Shown here one piece after another: positions 1 to 12,297 of a stretch of 64,000 bases of DNA; position 1 is the stretch's first letter, and every line of letters begins with the position of its first letter. Under the pieces are notes generated by a model. It worked only from the letters and a program-made list of their open reading frames with translations, was not told the origin of the DNA and did no database searches. This stretch comes from Datisca glomerata (Eukaryota > Streptophyta > Magnoliopsida > Cucurbitales > Datiscaceae): assembly GCA_003255025.1 (NCBI GenBank), contig QANY01007891.1, forward strand, positions 836,558 to 900,557, given 5' to 3'. A program made the translations under genes and the position numbers.

Positions 1-337
1 TGTACATAAAATATTTTATGAAACATTTAAGTATGTCTTTCTAACATACCAAAATGAGTTTTAAACAATAATATTTATCAAGTACATGTGATTTAAAATA
101 TTATTTTATAATACATTAAAACGTTATGAGACAAACGCTCCCTCAATCGTACTCTCTCTCACCGTACAGTTTGCACATGTATTTTTATTTCTACTTTGTT
201 TTATTTGTTTCTCAATTCACTTGAACCTTATCTGCCAAGAATTAGAAAAATCAATTGTAGATAAGGAGAATAACAATCTCTCTCAAGCCATAGGTTTATT
301 AGTACTGCAGCAGCTTACACAGCATTATATTACTATT

Positions 338-413
338 AGTTCACAGATCCGACCATAGTTCACAGATCCGACCATAGTTCACAGATCCGACCATAGTTCA
401 CAGATCCGACTGT
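338..413. repeat. 19-bp tandem repeat, four units
   Basis: Four head-to-tail 19-bp units begin at 338, 357, 376 and 395 (unit agttcacagatccgaccat). The first three are identical and the last differs only in its final bases. It is a minisatellite-type array with no gene context. Confidence 0.95.
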
Positions 414-787
414 TATGGTTATAATTTTAAGCACAAATTCAGATCATTGCAATCTGTAAGCTCAAAGTTGGCCTCAAAGGGCAAAACACGAGAAGGAGAG
501 TCCAACTTGAAATAAAAATAACATTACACTTAACCCACAAGCGCCTTGAGGTCATTCTCATTTAATGTCTGGTTCGTGTCTATCGTGTGAGAGATGAGAA
601 CAGAACAGATTGAGTGAAATGAGTTTATTGTTTAGGGTTATTACTAAAGAAATGAAAAAAAACTTTAAAAATAGACTAAATTATAAAGGTTAAAAATCAA
701 ATATAATTTAAAGATCAAAAGAATTAAGGTAAAAATTAAAAACATTAAGAGTTAAAATTAAAAATAAAAGATCATATATAAAAAATT

Positions 788-955
788 CGGGACGGTATGG
801 GACAAAGTTGGTCATATCAAAGTTCCCTCCTACACGGGACAGAAAAATTTTGTCCCGTCTCGTCCTGACTAGAGAGAAAAACCCATCTCGTCCTGCTTGG
901 TTCGGGACAGTGTTTAGGGATGAGACGATTTTTTCGGGACACATGCACATCCCTA
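788..955. repeat. GGGAC/GTCCC-rich interspersed sequence
   Basis: The motif gggac or its complement gtccc recurs at least six times in about 170 bp (cgggacgg, tacacgggac, tgtcccgtc, cgggacag, cgggacac) in otherwise AT-rich DNA. Such runs are common near the ends of plant repeats, but no matching inverted or direct copy was found nearby. The element class stays open. Confidence 0.4.
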
Positions 956-2514
956 CTCATTTTGTTTATCTCAAAAATTTTAAGGATGGTGAAGTCAATG
1001 ATTTTCTCACCACCCGAGAAGCAAGAATTTTAGAAAAGCCATTCGAATGTATAGGTCATTTTTTGCTTGTCTGAAATAGGTAAAGCTTGGATCATGATCA
1101 AAGTCAATAGTGATTTGTAAATTATTACGAGAACTTATTAGAGAAATCGGGATAGAGCATCAAGTAAAGAAAAAATTAATATTTGGACATTTGGCTATCT
1201 TAAACAAAATGTGTCATTTTTTATTGAGAAAAGGTTAAGTTTTCTTTTGCTAGATTATGGTTTAGTAAAAAGATTCTTCTAGGCCCTGATGTAACATTCT
1301 GACATTAAAATTAATGTTCGCTAGATCACATCCTGACAGACACCAAGTTCAATAATGGGACAACTTAGTCTTCCCATAAAAAAATATAAATTTCGTTAAA
1401 AGATACTAGGGGTCTAAATATCATTTTTTTCTGATGGGTCTATCCATAAAACCTCTTTAAGTTATAAATATACTAACATTGCTGATTAATGATTAATAAT
1501 CTATTAGAATCTGTAAATAAAATTATTTATTTTGTTCTAATATACTATCTATTAAAGTTGTAAATGTTACTTCCATTACATCAATAATTTAATTTTTTTA
1601 TCATGCAATATATAATTTAACTACTATTTGTTATATGGTTATCTAGTGATAAATGCAAAAATGCAAATAAATGGTTTTTAAAAATATTTGTAGAAAATGT
1701 CCGTGTAACTTATTTGTTTGCATGTTGTATGAACTTTACTTACTACCTTTTGATGATTGATAACCCTGTGGTTGTATGCTTAAACTTTTTTAAATTGCTT
1801 ATAAAAGTAATTCATGAGCCAATATATTATTAGTAATCCTTTTGTGTTATTCTATCATTTTTAAAGTAACCCCCAAGACCTATCATTTTCTTGCAAATTT
1901 TAATGTAAATATTTTATATACACGATGTACAAAATTTTATAGACACCATTTAAATAGTGATTTGACAACTCAGATTGTAACTACAACAATCAAAGTTCTA
2001 GAAAACTCACTCCCGCGGCGCTCAACATGTGCGCCTTTACAACTTTTACCCCTTCACTTCATATCATTTACTTTCCTTAACCCAACTCTCTCCTCCGTGT
2101 TGCCATCCTCGACTCCCCGATCAAACCCACTCATTCCCCACAAGTTGTCGCCATGTTCATCCCTGGGTGACACAAAACTGGCTAGATCTTCTTTTTAGGG
2201 GCGGGTCACCTTCAGCTCATCCACAATCACCTGGAATATTACGTCTAATACAGAAGGAACATAGTAGAAACAGTGGAGGCCGGAGATCAACCACGTGGGT
2301 TCGCATGGATGAAGAAAATTATATAATCTATATCTCAAAGTTTTAAATGAAAATACCCTTTACGTTCCTCTAGTTTTTAATGAAAATACGAAAATACCTC
2401 TCTCATTTGTGACTTAGGAAAATATCTTGTATCGAGACTGCATCTCCTTCCTTGTGACTTAGGAGCTCTGACAACTTCCTCTCCTGCAAGCTAAGACTAG
2501 ATAAGGTCTTCTTC

Positions 2515-3654
2515 TGTTAGAAAATTGGATATTTTGTACACTATTTTCATAGATCAATTTTGGATAAATTTTTAGGTGGGACTCCACTACGTAAAAGTGT
2601 AGGTTCTTTGTATATTTGAGATCTTCTCTACGAGTACATCAAAATCGACTATTAATTTATCAAAATTGGCATGGAATTGCAGAGAAAGTATCGACAAATG
2701 GAGAGGGCCTTTAGTTCTTTGTATATTCCATTCCTAAAGTGAGCTAAATAAGAATAGAAAAATAGCAGAGAATTGTAGAAATCCCACATTGAAAATGGAA
2801 GAAAGGTCGAAGTGGTATATATTACGATATTAGTATTAAGGGTGGTAACTTAATAAGGCTAAAGGCCCTCTCCATATGGACTATCTTTAAATGGGCTAAT
2901 GACCTATGTGTTACTCTAGATTTATTTTTCCTTCTCATAGGAAGCCCAAAGGTCATGAAATATGAAATATTCTTGTAAATTAAGGCCCAATAAAAAAATG
3001 TTTGGGCTTAATTTTTTATTTATTTTTGCAAAGTAAATAAAAAACTTTTTGGACTTAATTTTTTTATTAAATGTCCTTTTAATGGGTTAAATATCCTTTA
3101 TTACACACCTCCACCATGAGTAACATAAAATGAGTCATTCCCCTCCTCGTTTTATACACCAAAGAAGTTCAAACTCTATTTTACTCTCAATATTTGTTCT
3201 CCACATTTTTGCTTGTTTTTTTTCAAGTTTTCTTGGTTTGGTTAAGTGCGGGTTTGCTTCGGTCCAGTTCGGTTTATTTTCGATTCGGTCGACGTTTTCA
3301 TTTTCTGGTTCAACTCTTGGTTTTATATCGTTAATCTGGTGCTAGAATTCTGACAAGTCAGTTCGATCAAGGTGGTGAAGTTGAGTACTCTTCACTGCCT
3401 CAAACTGTTTTATCTTGAGAAACAGACGTCGTTATCAACCTTAGCACCACAAGTGAGAGGGCGTAATTATCTTAAGAAAATTGTGCAAACAAGACTCGAT
3501 TTGATTTCTTATTATTTTGTTACACTATCCGTATTGTTTTAACGTTAGTAAAAACTCTACTTACATTTTGTACTTGTCCTAAGTAATGTATTTACAAAAT
3601 TATTGTATTATTATTATTTTCATTTAATCTTATAACGCAACACTATTTCTAACA
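2515..3654 (+). repeat. 5' LTR of copia A
   Basis: It begins tgttagaaaattgg and ends atttctaaca. It aligns along its length with 8621-9700, sharing for example the wtttttaggtgg block and the FFSSFLG-coding stretch near 3215. It is about 1140 bp. No clear primer-binding site follows, so that region has also decayed. Confidence 0.9.
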
Positions 3655-4169
3655 TTCTTAAAACAATTAATTATATACAAGTTATTGCATTATAGGATTA
3701 ATTTTAGAAATTAATTTGGTTTTCAAAAATTGTCCAAATATTATTTTGGAAATTAATTTGAGTTTTTTCAACCTAAAAATTTTATTTTAAATATTCTCCA
3801 AATTTTCGAAACTGGAAGTAACTATACAGAGAAGTTCTGTCTAAGAAATTGGAATTTAAGTGGACTCATCCTTCCAATTACCTGGGAATTGAATACTGTT
3901 GAGAGGGCTGCTCCTAGATTAGGTCTAAGAACCCATTAGTTTGTCTTAACAGTTATTTGTAAAAGTGCTATTTGGTTTATTTTAGAAAATATTCAGAAAA
4001 TTAGCATATTTTCGTCATCGAGAAAATAGCATAATTTTCAAAGTGTTGATACAGTTTTAGTTTATATTTCAGATAAGGAAACATCACAACCGAAAACAAT
4101 AACAATGTTATAACGAACCATGCTGGTGAAAACTAAGGGTTGAGCACTACTGTTGGGACTCAAATGGTA

Positions 4170-5010
4170 AATCTGGGAGTGCAGAACCCTGCAGTTACTC
4201 CCTGTAGCCTGTATGACACTAATGCTTATGCCTATTTCTCATGGAGAGAAACTTGAAAAATTTAACGATCTGAATTTCAAAAAGTGGCAACAAAAAATGC
4301 TCTTCCACCTGATAATGTTGAATCTAGAAAAATGCTTGACTAAAGAAGCTTCTAAGCTCAATGATGATGAGTAAGATTTCCAAATGATCAGTGCTATTGA
4401 TGCTTGGAAATATTCTGACTATTTATGTAGAAATTATATAATGAATGGTCTTGTTGATTCTTTGTATAATGTTTATTCTGACAAGAAAACATCAAATGAG
4501 CTATCAAAATCTCTTAAATGAAAGTACAAGACTGAGGATGCAGGCGTTAAGAAATTTATTGCCACCCGCTTTCTAGAGTTTAAAATGGAGGATTCCAAAA
4601 TGGTAATAAGTTAAGTGCAAGAACTTCAAATTACTTGCACGAGATTCATGCTGAGTGAATTATTTCAAGTGGCTTGTATTATTGAGAAATTACCACCTAG
4701 ATGGAAGGATTTCAAGAATTATCTCATGCAAAAATGAAAGGAAATGAACATCAAGTATCTATTATTCGACTTCAAATCGAAGAAGATAATAGGCTATCTG
4801 AAAGAAGATGGCAAAACCATGTTGCTGCAGTAAAGGCTAATATTATGGAGTATGGTCAAGGTTTTAAAACCAAGAATACCAACAACAAAGGAAAGGGTCC
4901 AAACAAGCTAAGACCTAAATGAGGGGTTTCTTAAGAATCAAAGTTCCAAGGCAAGTGCTACAATTATGACAAGTTGGATCATAAATCATCTGAGTGTAGA
5001 CTGCCTAAGA
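4170..5010 (+). pseudogene. copia A gag remnant
   Basis: Broken frames encode a copia gag. Near 4240 the peptide GEKLEKFNDLNFKKWQQKM is typical of the retrotransposon gag N-terminus, and the segment 4701-4920 is the best-preserved open piece. The zinc knuckle at about 4956-4996 reads CYNYDKLDHKSSEC. The second cysteine of the CCHC has become Tyr and the glycine Asp, so RNA-binding function is probably lost. Stops occur at several points, including one at about 4614. Gag would form the cytoplasmic virus-like particle in an intact element. Confidence 0.8.
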
Positions 5011-8000
5011 GAAATATTGAGGCTAATATGATTGATAACATTGCTCGAGATGTTTCTAATATCAACCTCTCAGCAGTGCTTTATGAGGTCAACATGGTTG
5101 GATCATATCCAAAAGAATGATGGATTGACACTAGAGCTACCCGTCATATGTGTTATGACCATGGGATGTTCTCTACCTTTGAAGCTATCGAGCATGAAGA
5201 AAAGCTGTTCATGGGAAACTCGGCCACCTCTAAGATCAAAAGCCAGGAAAAAGTGGTGTTGGAGATTACTTCTGGGAAGGAATTGGCTCTGAATAAGGTA
5301 CAATATGTACTTGAAATTTGGAAGAACCTTGTGTCTGGTTCACTGTTGAATAACCATGGATTTTGCATGGTATTTGAGACAAACAAAATTATTTTGTCTA
5401 AGAGAGGAATGTATGCTGCTAAGGGTTATATGAGTGATGTAATTTTAAAACTCAATGTAATGAATTTGGTCAAACCCAATATTAATAAAACTAGTTCTTT
5501 TACTTACTTACTTGAGTCTTCCAATTTATGGCATGGTAGACTAGGTCATATTAACTATGATACTTTACGTAAATTAATTAACTTGGATCATGTACCGACA
5601 TTTCACATTGATTCCAATCACAAGTGTGAAACTTGTGTAGAGGCAAAATTAATTCATAGTGATATATGTGATTTAAAATTTATACAAATAAGAGGTGATA
5701 GTAAGTATTTTATTACTTTTGTTGATGATAGCACAAAGTACTGTTATGTATATTTGCTAAATAGCAATGATGAAGGTATAGAGAAATTTATTCTCTATAA
5801 AAATGAAGTTGAGAATCAACTCAATAAGAAAATTAAGATGCTAAGAAGTGATATTTGTGGTGAGTATGAATCGCCATTTGTTGAGATTTGTGCTCAACAT
5901 ATGATTATACATGAAACCACAACACCTTATATATTTCAATCTAATGGTGTTGCTAAGCGTAAAAATCGTACACTGAAAGAAATGATGAATGCATTGTTGA
6001 TTAGTTTTGGATTACCTCAGAACATGTGGGGAGAAGCCGTTTTAACGGCTAACTATCTTTTGAATAAGATACCAAAAAATAAAGAGGATAAGACCACATA
6101 TGAGTTATGGAAAGGTAGAAAATCTTCATACAATACTTACGAATGTGGGGATGCCTTGCTAAGGTGATGGTACATACACAAAAAAGGTGAAAATAAGATA
6201 AAAAAAACTGTTGATTGCATTTTTATTGGTTATGCAAATAACAATAGTGCGTATCGATTCTTTGTGTATGAATCTAGAAATCCTGAGATTCACAAGAATA
6301 TGATAATGAAGTCTAGGAATGCATCATTCTTTAAATATATATATTCTTACAAATCCAAGGAAGAGCCAAGCTCTTCAAAACGACTTCTTAAGACTATTGA
6401 TGAAGAAGATAGTTTGGACCAAGATGAAGAAATCGAGATAGAATCTAGAATGAGTAAAAGAGGTAGGACAAAAAAAATCTTTTAGTCATGATTTTCCGAT
6501 TTATATGATTGAAAGTTAACCAAGAACTTTCAATGAAGCTGTGAACTCTAATGAAGGTCATTTTTGGAAAGAGGCCTTAAGAGTGAAATTGATTCAATTT
6601 TGTAAAATCATACTTGAGAATTAGTGGATCTTCCACCTGGTTGTAAACCTTTAGGTTCCAAACGAATTTTCAAACGAAAAATGAAAGTCAATGGATCAAT
6701 TGATAAATACAAGCTAGGCTTGTAATTAAAGGCTACAGACAGAAAAAATGTCTTGATTATTTTGATACATATTCTCCGGTGTCGAGAATAAACTCCATTA
6801 TATTGATACTTGTGATAAATCTTGAAGTACATCAAATGGATGTGAAAACTGTCTTTCTAAATGGAGATTTGGAGTAAGAAATCTACATGAAACAACCGGA
6901 AGGGTTTTTCACTCCTGGAAAAGAAAAGAAAGTCTGTAAATTAGTCAAATCATTGTATGGTTTGAAACAAGCACCAAAACAATGATAAGAGAAATTTGAC
7001 AGTCACATGATGTCAATTGGATTCAAAATCAATGAATGTGATAAATATATCTATGTTAAAGATACAAAGTATGTCATTGTGTGTTTGTATGTTGATGATA
7101 TGCTTATCGTTGAGAGTAATGATAAAATGATCAAATCTATGAAATATATGTTAAAATCTAGATTTGATATGAAAGACATGAGACTTGCTGATGTTATATT
7201 GGGAATAAAAATCAGAAGAACATCAGATGGACTTATTTTAAGTCAGTCTCATTACATAGATTTTATTCCTGGAAATTTTAGTAAAGAGGACACTGTTAAA
7301 TCAAAAATACTGATGAATATAAGTGTACATTTGTCCAAAAAAAGGTGAAAGTATCTTTCAAGTAGAATACTCTAGAGAGATAAGTAGTCTAATGTACGTG
7401 ATGAGTTGTACAAGACTTGATTTAGCCTATATAGTGAGTAAACTAAGTAGATTCACGAGTAATCCTTGAGTTGAACATTGGAAAGTCATTGTGAGAGTAC
7501 TAAGGTACTTATGATATACTTGAAGTTATGAACTACACTATTCAAGATATCTAACGGTCATAGAAAGATATACTGATGCAAATTGGATATTTGATAAGAA
7601 AGATATGAAGTCTAGAAGTGGGTATGTTTTCACACTAGGAGGAGCTGTCGTAGTATGGTAATCTTCAAAATAGACAGTTATAACTAGATCCATTATGAAA
7701 TCTAAGCTTACAGCTTTAGACAAATATGGGGAGGAGGCTGAGTGGCTACACCGCTTTTTAGAGGATATTCCTAGATGGACAAACCCTATGCCACCAATCG
7801 AATACATTATGATAGTCAAAGTGTTATTGAAAGAGCACATAGTAATATGTATAATGGTAAGTCTAGACACATTCGTTGTAGACATAATACCATTTAACAA
7901 CTACTCTTGACAGAGGTTATCATTCTTGACTATGTGAAATCAAAAGATAACATTGCAAATCCATTAACCAAATGGTTAAACCGAAAGTTAGGTGAAAAGT

Positions 8001-8032
8001 CATCGATGACAATGAAACTAAAGCCCATGTAA
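5011..8032 (+). pseudogene. copia A pol remnant (PR-IN-RT-RNaseH)
   Basis: Protease is at about 5121, where the active-site Asp-Thr-Gly reads Asp-Thr-Arg. The longest open piece (5148-6167) holds the pre-integrase segment (LWHGRLGHINYDTL) and the integrase core (FVDDSTKYCYVYLL, then a CGEYESPF segment). Reverse transcriptase motifs follow: QPEGF near 6898, LYGLKQAP near 6953 and YVDDM at 7088-7102. RNase H-like peptides (TDANW, SRSGYVF) lie near 7575-7630, and the frame ends at a TAA at 8030-8032. Many in-frame stops separate these blocks. The order protease-integrase-RT-RNase H is diagnostic for copia. Confidence 0.88.
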
Positions 8033-8620
8033 AAATAAGTTGATACGAAGGAAACCCAACCTAGTTGACTGGAGATCCCAAGATCTAGGTTCAAAAGGAC
8101 AACCTAATTGTGTAAACCTAGCTGGATCACTGTGGGGATTTTTCCTGTACATTCCTATGATGAAAACAGTGATAACCATTGGAGATTAAGTTAAGCTAAG
8201 CTTTTAATGATTCTTATGCATAAAAAACTGTGAGATTCGAGTCGAGTAATACAAGTTTACTCTGAAATTAAGATATTACATTTGAGAGAGTAAATTGAGG
8301 CCGCTTCTATAAGAATTATAAAGGCAAAATTCTTTAGACAATCTTGTAGAACCAGAAAGATATTCATGGCCAAAACGAACATAATCATGAGAATCAAACT
8401 GTGTCAGGGATGACTAATATGTGTAGTATATCATCTTTTACATAAAATGTCGAACAGTTCAAAGACATCGTGTCTACTGGTCAGCTAGTAAAGTAAACAT
8501 ACTTACACAGGGAATGTTTAAAGGGTAAAACCTACATATCATATGCAAGTTTCAGAACGTAAAATTCTATCACCATGTCTGTCGTGTCGTTGGTCGTCAA
8601 TTTTCATTCACGTGGGGAAT

Positions 8621-9700
8621 TGTTGGAAAATTAGGTATTTTGTACACCATTTTCGTAGACCAATTTTGGACAAATTTTTAGGTGGAACCTACTACGTAAA
8701 AGTATAAGGTTTTTAGATATTTGAGTTCTCCTCCGCAAATATATCAAAATCAACTTTTAGTTTATCAAAATTAGCTTTGGGATGAATGAAAAATTATCTC
8801 CCAAAGTCAGCTAAATGAGAATGGAAAAATATGAGGGAATTTTAGAAATCTCACATTGAAAAAAAAAGAAAGGTTAGAGTGATGTACATTGAGATACGAG
8901 TGTCAAGGGTGGTAACTTGATAAGGCTATAGGCTCTCTCTATATAGACCACCTTTAAATGGGTAAATGGGCTATTTTTTGCTCCACGTCATGGAGCATGA
9001 AATATTCTTGTAAATTAAGGCCAATTTTTTTTTGTAAATTAAATAAAAAATACTTTGGACTTAATCTTTTTATTAAATGGCCTTTTAATAGGTTAACACC
9101 TTTGATTACACACTTTCCCTATGAGTAGTATAAAAAGAGGCATTCTCCTCCTCATTTTACACATCAAAGAAGCTTTTAAACTCTTTTTTACTCTTAATAT
9201 TTGTTCTCCACATTTTTGCTTATTTTTCTTCAAGTTTTCTTGGTTCGGTCCGGTTCAGTTCCGATTCGGTTAGGTTCATTTAATTTCTGATTCCGTCGAC
9301 GGTTTCATTTTTCTATCAAGTCTTGGTTTTGAGTCGTTATTCTGGTGGTAGAATTCTGACAAGTCATTTCAATCAAGGCGGTGAAGTTGGGTGCTATTTG
9401 GCTTCCTCAAACTATTTTATCTTAAGAAATAGACGCCTTTATCAACCTTAGAACCATAAGTGAAGGGGCATAACTAAGGAAACTGAGCAAATAAGACTCG
9501 GTTTGATTTCTTATTATTTTGTTACTCTGTTCATATTATTTTAAAATTGGTAAATATATTATTTACATTTTGTAATTATTATTTTCAATTACTTTCCGTA
9601 ATTATATAATCTATCTGTCGTAAAATATTTCTTTACATAATTGTTGTATTATTGTTGTTATTTCCATTTAATCTTATAATGAAATACACTATTTCCAACA
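8621..9700 (+). repeat. 3' LTR of copia A
   Basis: It begins tgttggaaaattagg right after the purine tract cgtggggaat and ends atttccaaca. It is the diverged partner of the LTR at 2515. The roughly 590 bp between pol and this LTR (8033-8620) is the usual copia 3' non-coding region and holds no gene. Confidence 0.9.
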
Positions 9701-11763
9701 TGTCCATCACCACTCAAAGATCTAATGGCTTCATCTTCCGCACAATTTCATAAGCTCACAACGACCTTCTTGTCTATACTTAAAACAACTGCAAAGGTGA
9801 GAGTTGTCAAAGACCTAATATCCCTACATCAGTGTTTTTTTTAATTCTAATTGAAACCTTTTTGGTTAATCTCAAATTAAAATCCCATGAAAACTTTTTG
9901 AGCTTCTGGAAGATTACCTAGAAATCCTTGGCCTAGTTTCCATTTCATAGCAATCATATTCATATCACATCCTTAGACAATCATTTGCCAATTGCATAGT
10001 TGAGTTTTTTGTTCAATGGTTGTATGATTGGTGAGACTCAGAGAAGCTGATTGAAGTATTCAAACTAAAACTACTAGAATGGAAGGAGCTATGTGATTCT
10101 GAAATATGTAAAGGAATAAACATGAAAGAAAAAGTCAACCAAAAAATTTAACAACTAATGAATACATAATGGTGTTTTCGTTGATTGCATTCGTCCAAAA
10201 AGGATAATATAGTTTACTTTATATAGTGTACTGTTTTGTTTTGTCACTTGAATTCCATAGCTATGGTTTTTTATTATATTAATAGAAGAGAAAACAATAA
10301 GCAGATTTTGAAGGATGAGTAATTATCCAACACATTACACTCTTGTAGCCTTCTCGGCTGTGTTGGCTTACAAATACTCAATGCCATAGAGTTTAAAATT
10401 GTATTGAAATTTCACACAAATTCTGCTGAATCGTGTTGTCCGAAATTGAATTTTGTAGATGGGGTTAGAAGTGACATTAGTAATCCAATTGATATGCATA
10501 CTCCAAATTTAAGGGGCTATAGGTATTGGAGGGGGTGTTATTGACACATATGTTATTAGTGACTCTGATAAAGACCTGGTATGGATCCTACTAAAGAAGA
10601 GGTTGAAGCAATGAAGAGTGATATAGAGGAAGATTGTACGAATGAAAGTGAGAATGAGAATTATGATATGCTGTCATATAATAATTATGATAGTATCAAT
10701 GTCGTTTGAATGAGTTTTAGATTAAAATAGTGTTGTTTGGATTGAAATAACGATGTTTGGATTAAATTTAAATGAATGATAGTTGAATTGCTTAGTAAAG
10801 TGTTGTTTAAATGGATTTTGGATTAAAATGGTATTGTTTGGATTGAAATAATGATATTTGGATAAAATTAGTGCTATTTGGATGATTCTAGATAAAAATA
10901 TTGTTGTTTGGATTGAATTCAGTTAATGTTGTTTGAATTGTTTAGTTAAATGTGTTGTTTTAATTGTTTAGTTAAATGTATTGTTTGAAAGGAAGTGAAT
11001 AAGACTTGCCACCTAGGGTTAGGATCGGTTGCCTATCATCTTCAAGGCTTAAGTTTTCTCTTTATTCCAAGGGCAGTGTTTTATCATCATTCTCGAGTGA
11101 GAGGGTATCTCTTTGTATCCTTTCGGGTCGACCTCTCATACGAATCCTAATGGATGCAGCCATGGACTTGGATTTGGCAAATACACTTGATCGATGTGAT
11201 TTTATGGAGGAAGAAAAGATGTGAGATTGTTATTCTGATGGAAGCAGCATACATACGTAGAAATTGAAGTGCGTCGACTAGGCATTATTGAGAAACTAAT
11301 CACTAGTGGGAAATACTATATTTACGACCTTAGACTGGATCTTTTGAATGCATGAGTTGTAGAGAATGAGGAAAATTTCGTGGAGATTGAGTAGGATACT
11401 TTCCAAATTTTCCTTAAAACACTCTTTGCAATTGATGGAGTTGAATGGAAACAACAATTTATCAGGCTAAATATGGAAAAAGCTTTCCACATAGACGTGA
11501 TTTTACGGGTGATAAACATCGGCCATTGAGGATATTTGAATATAAGGACAGAAACGGCCATGAATGTTATCATGGAATCATGCCAGAGAAGACAACCCCT
11601 GATAACAGATCGTGGAGAAAATCAAAGTATTGGGTTGAATCAGGGGGAAGCTCTTAATCATATCTCAAAGTCTAAGGATTTAGTTTGGAATAGTAAACGA
11701 AAAAAGAAATTGTAGGACGCAGAAATCAAGGGTGACAGAGAGGAGGGAAAATCTTCTAAGGAG
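9701..11763. other. Intergenic stretch with degenerate repeats and unidentified coding scraps
   Basis: No gene is recognised. From about 10690 to 10985 a degenerate minisatellite repeats a ttgtttggattg-like core at least eight times. From about 11006 to 11720 the DNA is GC-richer with short open pieces (11006-11224 and 11445-11657, the latter encoding RPLRIFEYKDRNGHECYHG). These could be debris of an unidentified mobile element gene, but no family could be assigned. Confidence 0.5.
10690..10985. repeat. Degenerate ttgtttggattg minisatellite
   Basis: Copies of gttgtttggattgaaat, gtattgtttggattg and ttgtttagttaaatg recur at irregular spacing of about 20-45 bp across 300 bp. The internal rhythm is clear but no unit is perfectly conserved. 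There is no coding potential. Confidence 0.7.
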
Positions 11764-12230
11764 TGCCATATATTTTAGATAGTGATGACTTGGCTCCTAC
11801 TTTACCACATCACTGCCCAAATGGAACACCACATCACAATTCATCTACTTCCACCAAGCACATTGCAGTTGGCTCAACTCATAATAAATTATAGTTATTT
11901 GATTCTTGCTTCTCATTGGACAACAACCTCCTTCCAATAGAAATGCAACACTAGTCTTCTAGAATATTCCCTAGCTAACCTCCTTGCTCATGGGTCCCTT
12001 CCCCTTTAGATTGAGTAATGATTGGATCAATGATTATCCCGTCATTACCTAATCTAACTAGCTAATTAATTAGTCTAAGACATTCATAATTGTATATATA
12101 TATATATATATCTTGCTCTATTCCTTGTAATAAGTGAGGAAAACAGAATTCAATATACAGAAAACATTCTCCAACCTCTTCTTCTTCCTTCTCTTCGTTT
12201 TCTTCCTTTTCTCTATTTTCTTTCTTATCT
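11764..12230 (+). repeat. 5' LTR of copia B
   Basis: It runs from gccatatattttag to tttctttcttatct just before the primer-binding site. It contains a (TA)n run at about 12093-12111 and a pyrimidine-rich 3' part. It matches 16697-17164 along its length. The first bases are slightly eroded relative to the 3' copy. Confidence 0.88.
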
Positions 12231-12240
12231 TGGTATCAGA
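12231..12240 (+). other. Primer-binding site of copia B
   Basis: The sequence TGGTATCAGA lies directly after the 5' LTR. It is complementary to the 3' end of initiator methionine tRNA, the usual primer for plant copia elements. Confidence 0.85.
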
Positions 12241-12297
12241 TCAAGATTTTCCTGTCTGCAATTTTTCCTTCTCTATTCATCTTCTTCTTAGTTAAAA

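Larger units (their letters stand above)
1..2514. other. AT-rich intergenic DNA without recognised gene
   Basis: No coding segment with recognisable motifs is seen on either strand. The stretch holds a 19-bp tandem repeat (338-413), a GGGAC/GTCCC-rich patch (about 788-955) and a slightly GC-richer patch (about 2010-2320). That patch has two overlapping open frames rich in Ser, Pro and Leu with no recognised domain, and they are not called as genes. Confidence 0.6.
2515..9700 (+). mobile_element. Ty1/copia LTR retrotransposon A, full length, decayed
   Basis: Two related long terminal repeats of about 1.1 kb start with TG and end with CA. They flank gag and pol remnants in copia order (gag, protease, integrase, reverse transcriptase, RNase H). 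A polypurine-like tract (gtggggaat) lies directly before the 3' LTR. The internal part has stop codons and frameshifts throughout, so it is not autonomous. Its motifs (pre-integrase LWHGRLGH, YVDDM) and the conserved 3' non-coding stretch after pol resemble the Tork-type copia lineage. No convincing 5-bp target duplication is visible (tcttc at left, tgtcc at right). The LTRs differ clearly by eye, suggesting an old insertion. Confidence 0.9.

Noticed and set aside
338..413. CRISPR-like array
   Set aside because: Units are directly adjacent without spacers, and the genome is a plant.
1842..2346. Overlapping open frames of 118 and 105 codons
   Set aside because: Low-complexity Ser/Pro/Leu composition, no motif, and the two frames overlap in different phases.
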